This document shows positions 9,468-17,462 of a stretch of DNA of 64,000 nucleotides, piece after piece. The stretch's first letter is position 1; each line of letters begins with the position of its first letter. The translations under genes and the position numbers were made by a program. Below the pieces are notes generated by a model, which saw only the letters and a program-made list of their open reading frames with translations, made no database searches and was not told the origin of the DNA. Source of the stretch: CAZGKW01 sp964526295 (lineage in GTDB: Bacteria > Planctomycetota > Phycisphaerae > FEN-1346); contig CAZGKW010000007.1 in assembly GCA_964526295.1 (NCBI GenBank), positions 1-64,000 on the forward strand, read 5' to 3'.

Positions 9468-10370
9468 ATGGCTGACACCTGGGTCGACAAGTTCGGCTAC
9501 CTCAATGCGAGCCGGCCCCTCCACCCCAACGACGACTACTGGCGTTTCCTCGTTCGCGAGGTCTGGCGATTGGACGAGGGCCCCCGCCGCGTGATCGACT
9601 TCGGCTGTGGGTTTGGGCGAACCGGCCTGCACCTGATGCCGCTGCTTCCGGCCGGGAGCACGTACACCGGTTTCGACCGGTCGCGGCCCCTGCTGGCCAA
9701 GGGCAACGAGGTGTCTGCGTCGCTGCCATGCCCGGCCCGGTTCGTGCAGGGGGACGTGCATGCCGCCCCGTTCGGAGACAGCCGCTTCGACGTGGCCGTT
9801 GCCCACACGGTGCTGATGCACGTCGTGTCGCCGGAGCGCGTCATGGCGGAGATGGTTCGCGTGACCCGGCATGGGGGGACGGTCATCACGTGCGATGCCA
9901 GCCGCAACGCCCACAACGCGCTCTTCCACATCCATGAGACCCAGGAACAGGACCAGACGCCTCTGTCCCTGTTCCAGGCAATGAACGCCGCCATCAGGAA
10001 GCGGACAGGCGTGGACTACAACATCATCGGGATGAAGACGCCGATCCTGATGCACCTGGCAGGGCTGCGGGACGTGCAGGCCCGGACCAGCGATGCCGTC
10101 CGCCTTCTCTTCCCTCCGGTCGACACGCCGGAGAAGGAGCGGCTTTTCCGGGCAATCTGCGACGATGGTTTCGGGTACTGCCCCACGGACGAGGACGGCA
10201 TCCGCAAGTGGCAGGCCCGGCTCGTCGAGCAGGGGGTGAGCGAGTCCGATGCGGCGGCCGAGATCCAGAGAGAGATCGACCGCGACTTCCCGCGAAAGGG
10301 GCGGCAGTATCACACCGTTTACGCCGGCGTCCTGACGTTCAGCTTCGGGACCGTCCACAAGGACGGGTGA
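9468..10370 (+). CDS. Class I SAM-dependent methyltransferase
   Basis: A 300-residue protein with the Rossmann motif I VIDFGCGFGRTG (residues 42-53). Motif II-like acidic TGFDRS and a GDVHAAPFG acidic loop follow. This matches the Methyltransf_11/25 group, which often act on small molecules, quinones or lipids. The substrate cannot be read from sequence. The about 100-residue C-terminal extension is not recognised. It is transcribed divergently from the exbB operon, across a 271-nt gap in which nothing else was recognised. Confidence 0.8.
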   Translation: MADTWVDKFGYLNASRPLHPNDDYWRFLVREVWRLDEGPRRVIDFGCGFGRTGLHLMPLLPAGSTYTGFDRSRPLLAKGNEVSASLPCPARFVQGDVHAAPFGDSRFDVAVAHTVLMHVVSPERVMAEMVRVTRHGGTVITCDASRNAHNALFHIHETQEQDQTPLSLFQAMNAAIRKRTGVDYNIIGMKTPILMHLAGLRDVQARTSDAVRLLFPPVDTPEKERLFRAICDDGFGYCPTDEDGIRKWQARLVEQGVSESDAAAEIQREIDRDFPRKGRQYHTVYAGVLTFSFGTVHKDG

Positions 10371-10513
10371 TCCGGCCCATGCCGTAGGGCTTCTCGGCGT
10401 TGCGAACGAGGCCGGGGGCCGGCCTCAGGTCTGGACGGCGGTTCGCCGAAGGACTCAAGCCACCCACGGGTCGGCGGCCCTCCGGGGCCCGCCGGCTTGT
10501 CCCCGATTCCTCC

Positions 10514-10541
10514 TTGACTGCGGTTAGGGCTTGGTTACGAT
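10514..10541 (+). promoter_or_regulatory. Sigma-70-type promoter upstream of a terminator
   Basis: TTGACT (10514-10519) and TACGAT (10536-10541) are separated by 16 bp, close to the housekeeping consensus. Transcription should begin near 10548, about 40 nt before an intrinsic terminator. The predicted product is a leader RNA of about 74 nt. Confidence 0.5.
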
Positions 10542-10548
10542 TGAATTA

Positions 10549-10621
10549 GCAGTGCCGTTCTTCGGTATCTGCGTCCTTTCGTTGTGGGCGCACCGGACCA
10601 GCAGCCGGTGCGTCCTTTTTT
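10549..10621 (+). ncRNA. Short leader RNA or sRNA ending in an attenuator
   Basis: Between the promoter and the T-run lies a short RNA. A 5' hairpin is possible (GCAG...CTGC outer stem, CCG/CGG inner stem around TTCTT), followed by the intrinsic terminator. It matches no riboswitch class I recognise. It is either a stand-alone small RNA or an attenuator for the short open frame that follows. Confidence 0.35.
10586..10621 (+). terminator. Intrinsic terminator with T6 tract
   Basis: GGGCGCACCGG (10586-10596) pairs with CCGGTGCGTCC (10605-10615): 11 bp including one G-U pair, 8-nt loop. Six Ts follow directly. This is the clearest rho-independent terminator in the window. It sits before, not after, the adjacent open frame. 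Confidence 0.8.
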
Positions 10622-10623
10622 CT

Positions 10624-10974
10624 GTGCGGTCCCCGGGGGCCGCACGTCTTCGCATCCGGGGCGATTACGACTGGAAGGGGACCGGCGGCTTTGTGTTCGA
10701 CCTGGACCTCACCGACGAGTTCCTGAAGCCCGGACGTCACCACACGCCGATGGGGACCGCCGGGGCCCTGCTGGAGCACTACTTCGGGGCCTTGGACGAC
10801 AAGACCTTCCTGCGGCGCCTCGGCACCCCGGCCGGCGGAGGAGACGATGTGTTCCAGTGGGCGTCGAACCGCTGGTTGGATGCAAGCGATCACCGCGTTG
10901 TCGTGTGGGGATTCGTGGTGGTCAATCCCCCCGCGCGGCGTGCCAAGGTCGTGTGCCACGGGGTTGCCGAGTGA
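10624..10974 (+). CDS. Hypothetical protein downstream of the attenuator
   Basis: Not recognised. From about 10650 the frame shows G/C-rich third positions and a plausible globular protein (about 116 aa from the in-frame GTG). It contains FVFDLDLTDEFLKPG and a Gly-rich turn. The frame continues upstream to 10531, but that part overlaps the promoter and terminator and reads like noise. The start is uncertain: another hairpin (GTGCGG...CCGCAC) covers the GTG. It could be the remnant of a longer gene. Confidence 0.4.
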   Translation: MRSPGAARLRIRGDYDWKGTGGFVFDLDLTDEFLKPGRHHTPMGTAGALLEHYFGALDDKTFLRRLGTPAGGGDDVFQWASNRWLDASDHRVVVWGFVVVNPPARRAKVVCHGVAE

Positions 10975-11070
10975 CGCCGCAATCCGATGGTTCGGAAACC
11001 CGTGGCGCCGCCAACGGTGTGCTCGCTGACGCTGCGGTTTCGCCTCCAGGCACGCCCGGGGGCGCGCCGC

Positions 11071-12042
11071 TCAAGCTGCCTCCTTGAGGATCGCGTCGAT
11101 CTCGGCCATCTGCTCGGCGCTCAGGGGGCCGTACTCGGCCGCACCGACGTTCTCCTCCACCTGCTCGACCGTCTTGAAGCCCGGGATGGGGATCGTGACC
11201 TCGCTCCGGGCCCAGATCCACCCCAGGGCCGCCTGGGCCAGGCTCCGGCCGTCCCGCGTCAATACGCCGCGCAGCTTCTCCAGCCGGTCCAGCCACTCGG
11301 CCTCGCGGCCCGCCTTGAGGTCCCACCCCGGGGCCCGGACGTCGTCGTCGGGGAACGTCGTCTCGTGGGTGAACTTGCCCGTCAGGAGTCCCTTCGCCAG
11401 GGGCCCCCGGTTGATGCTCGCCAGGTCCTCCTGCTCACAGAGGGCCAGCGTCTCGGGGTCCCCCTCGAAGAGGCTCAGCCGCTGCTGGATGGCCGTGCAG
11501 TGCGGCCCCTGGGCGAACAGGCGGGCCCGGTCCGGATCGTCCGTGCTCCAGCCGTACCAGCGGACCTTGCCTTCGGCGACCAGCTCCTCGAGCGTGTCGC
11601 GGACCGGGGCGGCCTGCTCGGCGGGGTAGTTGCCCTGGTGGAACTGGTACAGGTCGATGCGGTCGGTGCCGAGCCGCCGGAGGCTCGCCTCCAGGGCGGG
11701 CTTGATCTCCGCCGGACCCTTGTAGGGGCCGGTGACGCGCTTCGCCTCCGGGTCGAAGTGGTGCCAGAACTTCGTGGCGATGAGGACCTCGTCGCGGCGG
11801 CCGGCGAGGGCCTTGCCCAGGACCTCCTCGCTGTGGCCGCAGCCGTAGCAGGCGGCCGTGTCGAAGAGCGTGACGCCGAGGTCGAGTGCCCGGTGGAAGG
11901 CCCGGACGGACTCCTCGTCGTCGACCCGGCTCCATCCGACGGGGCGGCCCTGTTCGTCATTGTAGGGTCCGCCGATGGCCCAGCACCCGAGGCCGAGGGC
12001 GGAGGTTTCGATGCCGCTACGCCCGAGAACGCGTGTCATCAT
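11071..12042 (-). CDS. Aldo/keto reductase
   Basis: A 323-residue NAD(P)H-dependent oxidoreductase of the aldo/keto reductase superfamily. The TIM-barrel motifs are in order: LGRSGIETSALGLGCW near the N-terminus, LFDTAACYGCGHSEE with the catalytic Asp and Tyr, IATKFW with the catalytic Lys, LYQFHQG with the active-site His, and a C-terminal cofactor region PIPGFKTVEQVEEN. The start is the first of two tandem ATGs because AAAGGAG lies 9 nt upstream; an in-frame ATG 30 nt earlier lacks such a site. Substrate unknown. Confidence 0.88.
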   Translation of the reverse strand: MMTRVLGRSGIETSALGLGCWAIGGPYNDEQGRPVGWSRVDDEESVRAFHRALDLGVTLFDTAACYGCGHSEEVLGKALAGRRDEVLIATKFWHHFDPEAKRVTGPYKGPAEIKPALEASLRRLGTDRIDLYQFHQGNYPAEQAAPVRDTLEELVAEGKVRWYGWSTDDPDRARLFAQGPHCTAIQQRLSLFEGDPETLALCEQEDLASINRGPLAKGLLTGKFTHETTFPDDDVRAPGWDLKAGREAEWLDRLEKLRGVLTRDGRSLAQAALGWIWARSEVTIPIPGFKTVEQVEENVGAAEYGPLSAEQMAEIDAILKEAA

Positions 12043-12183
12043 GGTGCGCCGCTCCTTTCGTGTGCGGGTCATTAAGGCTGATGCCGGGGATCCAGCCTAG
12101 CGGGTCGGGCGGGCCGTCGCAAGCGGAGCGGCGAATCGGGCCGGGCCCGCGTTCGCTGGAGCCCCTCTCCGAGCCGCCCTCCG

Positions 12184-12312
12184 TGTCATTCCGAACGGGG
12201 TCCCGATGTACGCCCGGACGGAGTCGAGGATTCTCGCCGTGGTCGTTCTTGGTGACGGACGGGGAGATTTCTCCACTCGCCCCGGCTGCGTCGGGACTCG
12301 GTCGAAATGACA
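12184..12312. repeat. Palindrome-ended dispersed element (TGTCATT...AATGACA)
   Basis: A 129-bp non-coding element bounded by inverted TGTCATT and AATGACA, with internal GAGGATTCTCG and GAGATTTCTC arms. It resembles palindromic repeats found between genes in many bacteria. It lies in the 390-nt divergent gap 12043-12432 between the aldo/keto reductase and the thioredoxin-fold gene. Family membership is inference. Confidence 0.5.
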
Positions 12313-12432
12313 GGCGCGGGGCGGGCAACGGTTCCCTCGACGGGCCATGCCTGCTTTTCCCTGTCGCGGCGCCCGCGGCGGAGGCATAATGGCCCGGCAC
12401 AACCGGCACCACCAGCGAAAGGGAGAGCACAC

Positions 12433-13014
12433 ATGGCCTTCACGCTCCAGATCGGCGAGCGAGCACCCGACTTCAGCCTGCCCGGCATCGACGGCAAGAC
12501 GTGGTCGCTGGAGGACTTCGACGACGCCGACGTCCTCGTCGTCGTGTTCCGATGCAACCACTGCCCCTACGTGATCGGCTCGGAGGAGCGGATCAGTGCG
12601 GTCTACGAGGACTACCGGCCCAAGGGCGTCGCCTTGGTCGGCATCAACTCGAACGAGACCGAGAACCATCCCACGGACGACTTCGACCACATGGTCTCGC
12701 ACGCCGAGGAGCACGGCATCGCGTACCCCTATCTGTGGGACGAGTCGCAGGACGTCGCCCGGGCCTACGGGGCCCTCCGGACGCCCCACTTCTACGTCTT
12801 CGACCGCGACCGGAAGCTTCGCTACACGGGCCGCCTGGACGACCAGCCGCGGGACGCCTCGCAGGCGACCACGCAGGAGCTCCGCGGCGCCCTCGACGCC
12901 GTGCTCGAGGGGCGCGATCCGCCGGTGCCGCTCACGAATCCCATCGGGTGCAACGTGAAGTGGCAGGGCCAGGACGCGCACTGGATGCCGCCCGAGGCCT
13001 GCGACCTGGTCTGA
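12433..13014 (+). CDS. Thioredoxin-fold AhpC/TSA-family protein
   Basis: A 193-residue protein with the AhpC/TSA opening GERAPDFSLPGIDGKTW and the motif FRCNHCPY (Cys41 and Cys44). This is typical of the thioredoxin family annotated as peroxiredoxin-like or ResA-like. No signal peptide, so probably cytoplasmic. Likely role: thiol reduction or peroxide handling. The ATG follows GAAAGGGAGAG. It has no obvious operon partner; the repeat array begins shortly after the stop. Confidence 0.85.
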   Translation: MAFTLQIGERAPDFSLPGIDGKTWSLEDFDDADVLVVVFRCNHCPYVIGSEERISAVYEDYRPKGVALVGINSNETENHPTDDFDHMVSHAEEHGIAYPYLWDESQDVARAYGALRTPHFYVFDRDRKLRYTGRLDDQPRDASQATTQELRGALDAVLEGRDPPVPLTNPIGCNVKWQGQDAHWMPPEACDLV

Positions 13015-13086
13015 GCGGCGCCGCGAGCGATCGGCGCGGTCGGTCTCCGTGCCGACCGCGCTCGGCGGGCGAGGCAGGTCGTGCCG

Positions 13087-14024
13087 CCCGGCGCGCTTTC
13101 TTTCACGTTTTGCCGCGCGGCGGCCAGGACTTTCCATCATTTTGGGGCGCGGCGGCCAGTCTTGGCCGCCGCGTGATTCGCGTTTGGAAGTCCCCTCGCG
13201 GCGGGCAGGACTGCGCGGCGCGCTTTCTTTCACATTTTGTCGCGCGGCGGGCAGGACTTTCCATCATTTTGCCGCGCGGCGGCCAGTCTTGGCCGCCGCG
13301 TGATTCGCGTTTGGAAGCCCCCTCGCGGCGGGCAGGACTGCCCGCCGCGCCTTCGGTTGGGCTGCCCGCCGCGCTTTCGCTTGGACTGCGCGGCGCGCTT
13401 TCTTTCACATTTTGCTGCGCGGCGGCCAGTCTTGGCCGCCGCGTGATTCGCGTTTGGAAGCCCCCTCGCGGCGGGCAGGACAGCCCGCCGCGCCTTCGGT
13501 TGGGCTGCCCGCCGCGCTTTCGGTTGGACTGCCCGCCGCGCTTTCTTTCACATTTTGCTGCGCGGCGGCCAGTCTTGGCCGCCGCGTGACCCGCGTTTCG
13601 AAGTCCCTTCGCGGCGGGCAGGACTGCCCGCCGCGCTTTCGGTTGGACTGCGCGGCGCGCTTTCGGTTGGACTGCCCGCCGCGTGATTCGCGTTTCGAAG
13701 CCCCCTCGCGGCGGGCAGGACTGCCCGCCGCGCCTTCGGTTGGGCTGCCCGCCGCGCTTTCTTTCACGTTTTGCTGCGCGGCGGCCAGTCTTGGCCGCCG
13801 CGTGACCCGCGTTTCGAAGTCCCTTCGCGGCGGGCAGGACAGCCCGCCGCGCCTTCGGTTGGACTGCCCGCCGCGCTTTCTTTCACGTTTTGCCGCCCGG
13901 CGGGCTTTCCTTCACATTTTGCCTCGCGGCGGGCAGGACAGCCCGCCGCGCTTTCGGTTGGGCTGCCCGCCGCGTGATTCGCGTTTCGAAGTCCCTTCGC
14001 GGCGGGCAGGACTGCCCGCCGCGC
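13087..14024. repeat. Mosaic array of GC-rich palindromic repeats
   Basis: About 0.94 kb built from a few recombining modules. Module one contains GTGATTCGCGTTTGGAAG then a hairpin GCGGCGGGCAGGACTGCCCG; about seven copies start near 13172, 13300, 13442, 13585, 13683, 13802 and 13974. Module two is CTTTCTTTCACATTTTG plus a GGCGGCCAGTCTTGGCCGCC palindrome. Module three is CTTTCGGTTGGACTGCCCGC. A rarer one is CTTTCCATCATTTTG. Spacing is irregular (about 98-172 bp). Several frames are open on both strands only because the array is GC-rich. Confidence 0.85.
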
Positions 14025-14337
14025 CGACTCTTGACGGAACCTGCCAGACCTCGCCGCACGCAGGAACCCCCTAAGGACCCCCTGTTTCGAGGTTCGTTGG
14101 ACCCCCGGTGACCCCCCGGCAGCGCCCCGGTTGCCTCGCGGTTCTCCCCCTGGCGTCGAAGGCGTCTTGCGCCGGCTGGCGGTCACGGACTCGGCGGCCC
14201 CTACCGACGAAGCGGGGCCGTCCCACGGGCAACTCCTCGGAGAAGTTGAATCCGCTCGCCAAGCCTCGGCGAACCCTACCTGAACGCAAGCACGGGGTAA
14301 GACAAGGATAACCGAGGGGTAATCAGGGAGCACGACC
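14025..14337. other. Intergenic region before the fasciclin gene
   Basis: About 310 nt with no convincing gene on either strand. It is Pro/Arg-rich in every frame and lacks repeat modules. It should hold the promoter of the fasciclin gene, but no clear -35/-10 pair was found. A GGGAGC ribosome site lies just before the ATG at 14338. Confidence 0.5.
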
Positions 14338-15564
14338 ATGGACGCCTACAGGACAACGAGGACGTTTGGGAGGTTGATCGGGGCGGGTTCGGTGGTTCTG
14401 GCGGCCGCCGCGGTGGCCCTTGGGAGCGGTGGATGCACGCCTGAGTCGCACCAGGCGGGACAGGCAGGATCGAAGGACATCGTCGAGCTGGCGGTGGCGG
14501 CCGGCGACTTCGAGACGCTGACGGCTGCGGCCAAGGCGGCCGGCCTCGTCGACGCGCTCAAGGGGCCCGGGCCGTTCACCGTGTTCGCCCCCACCGACGC
14601 CGCTTTCGCGAAGCTGCCCGAGGGCACCGTCGAGTCGCTCCTGGGGCCCGAGAACCGGGGCAAGCTGGCGGCCATCCTCAAGTACCACGTCGTCCCCGGC
14701 CGCGTAACGGCCGCCGACGTGGTGAAGCTCTCCGGCGCGGCGACCCTGAACGGTCAGCGCATCGAGATCAAGGCCGCCGGCGGCAAGGTCATGGTCGACG
14801 GGGCGACCGTCACCAAGACCGACATCTTCGCCTCCAACGGCGTGATCCACGTGATCGACGCGGTCCTCCTCCCCGCGAGCGACGACATCGTCACGACCGC
14901 CGTCAAGGCCGGCAGCTTCAGCACCCTGGCCGCGGCCCTCAAGGCGGCCGGGCTGATCGACACCCTGAAGGGCGAAGGCCCGTTCACCGTGTTCGCCCCG
15001 ACCGATACGGCCTTCGCCAGGCTGCCGGCCGGGACGGTCGAGTCGCTGCTCGAGCCCGAGAACCGGGAGAAGCTGGCCGCGATCCTCACCTATCACGTGG
15101 TGCCGGGCCGGGTCTACGCCGAGGACGCCCTCGCCGCCAAGAAAGCCGGCACGGTCGGCGGGCCGCCCCTGCGGTTCGCCAGCAAGGGCGGCGCCGTCCG
15201 CGTCAACGGGGCGACCGTCGTCCTGGCCGACCTCGACGCCTCCAACGGCGTCATCCACGTGATCGACTCGGTCCTGCTGCCGCCCGAAAGGCAGGCCCGG
15301 GGCCCGTCGGCCCGCGATGAGATCGTCACGGCCATCGGGCACGGCTCCAGGATGTACAACGCCGGCCACCACGCCGCGTGTGCCGATCTGTACGAGAAGA
15401 CGGCCCTGGAACTGGCCCACGCCCGGCCGTCGGAGCTGACCGCCGGCATGCGTCAGCACCTGATGGCGAGCGTGGAGCGGAGCCGCGGGATGGATTCCGC
15501 CAGCGCCAGGGCCTGGCAGATGAGGCATGCATTGGATGCCGCCCTGGCGTCGCTGGGCCGCTAG
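14338..15564 (+). CDS. Fasciclin-domain lipoprotein
   Basis: A 408-residue protein with a lipoprotein-type signal (Cys33 in LGSGGC) and two tandem fasciclin (FAS1) domains at about 46-155 and 178-300. Each has the signatures FTVFAPTDAAFAKLP, YHVVPGRV and ASNGVIHVID. The C-terminal about 100 residues form an extra helical domain containing MYNAGHHAACADLYEK. FAS1 domains mediate extracellular adhesion. It precedes the ECF sigma gene and is separated from it by a strong hairpin and a new promoter, so it is probably a separate transcript. Confidence 0.9.
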   Translation: MDAYRTTRTFGRLIGAGSVVLAAAAVALGSGGCTPESHQAGQAGSKDIVELAVAAGDFETLTAAAKAAGLVDALKGPGPFTVFAPTDAAFAKLPEGTVESLLGPENRGKLAAILKYHVVPGRVTAADVVKLSGAATLNGQRIEIKAAGGKVMVDGATVTKTDIFASNGVIHVIDAVLLPASDDIVTTAVKAGSFSTLAAALKAAGLIDTLKGEGPFTVFAPTDTAFARLPAGTVESLLEPENREKLAAILTYHVVPGRVYAEDALAAKKAGTVGGPPLRFASKGGAVRVNGATVVLADLDASNGVIHVIDSVLLPPERQARGPSARDEIVTAIGHGSRMYNAGHHAACADLYEKTALELAHARPSELTAGMRQHLMASVERSRGMDSASARAWQMRHALDAALASLGR

Positions 15565-15620
15565 GCCCGTTCCCATCGAGCGGCGCCAGGGTCCAGCCGG
15601 GCAATGCCCAGGCGACGTCC

Positions 15621-15649
15621 AGACCGGGACGCTCCCCGCGTCCCGGTCT
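15621..15649 (+). terminator. Strong hairpin after the fasciclin gene
   Basis: AGACCGGGACGC pairs with GCGTCCCGGTCT (12 bp, no mismatch) around a 5-nt loop. It lies 56 nt after the fasciclin stop. No T-run follows, but stem strength and position suggest termination. Confidence 0.6.
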
Positions 15650-15701
15650 CTGCTTCGCTCGCGTTCGCCCCGGATCCCGGCCCGTTCGGCCGGACGAGAA
15701 A

Positions 15702-15730
15702 TTGACACACCGTACGCGAAGCTCGACAAT
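15702..15730 (+). promoter_or_regulatory. Sigma-70-type promoter of the ECF sigma gene
   Basis: A perfect TTGACA (15702-15707), 17-bp spacer and GACAAT (15725-15730) lie just upstream of the ECF sigma start. The predicted transcript start is near 15737. The spacer holds CGTACG, a short palindrome that could be an operator, though this is weak. Confidence 0.6.
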
Positions 15731-15753
15731 GGCAAGCGGCACGCACGGGGGCC

Positions 15754-16335
15754 GTGTGCTACGGAGGGGCAGTCATCGTCGCCCAGCCGGCTACCTCGAC
15801 GCTCCAGCGGATCGCCGACGGCGACGCCGCCGCCGTCCGCGAGGGCATGGAGCGGTTTGGCGGCCTCGTCTGGTCGCTGGCCCGGCGGCTCCTTGCGAAC
15901 CCCGTCGACGCCGAGGACGCCGTTCAGGAGATCTTCATCGACCTCTGGCGAAGTGCCGACCGGTTCGACCCGTCGGCCGGGTCGGAGACGGCGTTCGTGG
16001 CGACGATCGCCAGGCGCCGCCTCATCGACCGGCACCGCCGCCGCGGGCGGCGCATCGAGACCGTCCCCCTGGACGAGCGGCTGCCTCACCCGGCGAGCGA
16101 GACGGCCAATCCCGTCGACGCCCGCGACGAGGCCGACCGGGCCCGGGAGCACCTCTCGCGCCTCCGGCTGGACGAGCGGCGGGTCATCGAGCTGTCGGTC
16201 TACGAGGGCCTGTCGCAGAGTGAGATCGCCGCCGCCACCGACCTGCCCCTCGGCACCGTCAAGACCCACGCCCGGCGGGGCCTGGCGAGGCTGCGGCGCC
16301 TCGTCGGCGAGGACCCCCCCGACACAGGCGACTGA
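15754..16335 (+). CDS. ECF-type sigma-70 factor
   Basis: A 193-residue sigma factor with only regions 2 and 4. Region 2 spans about residues 30-95 and includes DAEDAVQEIFIDLW and TIARRRLIDRHRRR. Region 4 spans about 135-185 with LDERRVIELSVYEGLSQSEI and the helix-turn-helix GTVKTHARRGLARLRRL. The next gene, 43 nt downstream, is a cobalamin-binding protein rather than a membrane anti-sigma factor. The GTG used here is the only standard start near the N-terminus. A GGAGG site lies inside the frame 7 nt before an ATC codon (15775), so the true start may be atypical. Confidence 0.9.
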   Translation: MCYGGAVIVAQPATSTLQRIADGDAAAVREGMERFGGLVWSLARRLLANPVDAEDAVQEIFIDLWRSADRFDPSAGSETAFVATIARRRLIDRHRRRGRRIETVPLDERLPHPASETANPVDARDEADRAREHLSRLRLDERRVIELSVYEGLSQSEIAAATDLPLGTVKTHARRGLARLRRLVGEDPPDTGD

Positions 16336-16378
16336 CTCCGGCGGCGGCGCGTCGCCTCGGAGAAAGCGGAGACGACCC

Positions 16379-17461
16379 ATGAGCGAGCCGCGCGTGCTCC
16401 TGGCCACGGTCCTTGGCGAGGCGAGCGGGGCCTTGGCCGCCTATGCCGCCGGCGATCTGCTTGAGCGCCGGCCCGAGGCGGCCGAGGCGTTCGAGGCCGA
16501 TCCCGCGGCGGGATGGCGAGGGTTTTTGGCCAAGCGGCTGCGGGACCTGGCGGCCTCGGCGGCCCACGGCGAGGCGGCGCTTTTCGTCTCGCAGGTCCAG
16601 TGGGCGGGTGCGGCGTTCGCCGCCCGCGGCGTGGACCTGGAGCACCTCCGGGTCGCCCTGGAGGCGGTCGGCGGGGTGCTGGCGGCGGAGCTGCCCGTCC
16701 CGGCCCGGCCGCCGGCGGCCGAGTACGTCTCGGCGGCGCTGGAGGCCCTGGAGGCGGGTCCGCCGGACCTGCCGACGGAACTCTCGCCCGAGACGCCGGA
16801 CGGCCGGCTCGCCCTGGCGTATATCCTGGCCCTGCTGGAGGGCGACGCCCGGCGGGCGACGGCCCTCATCTTGGAGGTCGCCGAGGACGGCCGCTCGCCG
16901 CCGGACCTGTACCTGAACGTCCTGGCGCCGGCGCTGCGGGATGTGGGACGGATGTGGCTGGCCGGCGAGGTCAGCATCGGCGAGGAGCACTTCGTCACGG
17001 CGACGACGAAGACGGTCATCTGCCGGCTGCTCGCACTGGCCGAGTTCGGCCCGCCCAACGGCAAGACCGTGGTGGCGGCCTGCGTCCAGGGAAACCGGCA
17101 CGACGTCGCCGTCCAGCTCCTGGCGGCCCTGTTCGAGATGGACGGCTGGCGGGTCGTGGCGCTGGGCGCCGACGCGCCGGTGCCGGACGTCGTCGCGGCG
17201 TCGGCCGACTTCGAGGCCGACCTGGTGGTCCTCTCGGCCGCCCTGACGTCGCAGCTCGGCGTCCTGGAGCGGACCGTCCGGACGGTGAAACGGAACGCCC
17301 CGGCGGCCGGGGTGAAGGTCCTGGTGGGCGGGGCCGTCTTTCGGAAGGTGCCGACGCTGACGGGGCGGCTCGGGGCGGACGCGTGCAGCGACGACGTCGC
17401 CGAGGCGGTCCATCTCGGCCGCCGCCTGGTCGGCCTGCCGACGCACTACGAGGAGGCTTGA
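16379..17461 (+). CDS. Cobalamin-binding sensor with W-x9-EH photoreceptor motif
   Basis: A 360-residue soluble protein. The unrecognised helical N-terminal domain (about 1-130) lacks a MerR DNA-binding motif. A B12-binding helical cap follows, with Trp193 and Glu203-His204 in the exact W-x9-EH spacing of CarH/LitR adenosylcobalamin photoreceptors. The Rossmann B12-binding domain has NRHD with His241 as likely lower ligand and ALGADAPVPDVV after it. In CarH the W-x9-EH residues pack against the adenosyl group that light removes. It follows the ECF sigma gene by 43 nt and may act as its light- or B12-responsive anti-sigma factor (inference). Confidence 0.82.
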   Translation: MSEPRVLLATVLGEASGALAAYAAGDLLERRPEAAEAFEADPAAGWRGFLAKRLRDLAASAAHGEAALFVSQVQWAGAAFAARGVDLEHLRVALEAVGGVLAAELPVPARPPAAEYVSAALEALEAGPPDLPTELSPETPDGRLALAYILALLEGDARRATALILEVAEDGRSPPDLYLNVLAPALRDVGRMWLAGEVSIGEEHFVTATTKTVICRLLALAEFGPPNGKTVVAACVQGNRHDVAVQLLAALFEMDGWRVVALGADAPVPDVVAASADFEADLVVLSAALTSQLGVLERTVRTVKRNAPAAGVKVLVGGAVFRKVPTLTGRLGADACSDDVAEAVHLGRRLVGLPTHYEEA

Positions 17462-17462
17462 G

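Noticed and set aside
13049..13977. Repeat-encoded proteins with APSRRAGLPAA-type peptides
   Set aside because: Open frames occur on both strands and in several phases purely because the array is GC-rich; no start signals and no codon bias.
13087..14024. CRISPR array
   Set aside because: Units share internal palindromes, spacing is irregular (98-172 bp), there are no unique spacers of constant length and no cas genes nearby.
15527..16378. N-terminal extension of the B12 sensor
   Set aside because: The frame is open upstream but overlaps the sigma gene in another phase; the ATG at 16379 begins the coherent protein.
16379..17461. Classic CarH/LitR repressor
   Set aside because: No MerR helix-turn-helix N-terminus is present; the N-terminal domain is a different helical region.
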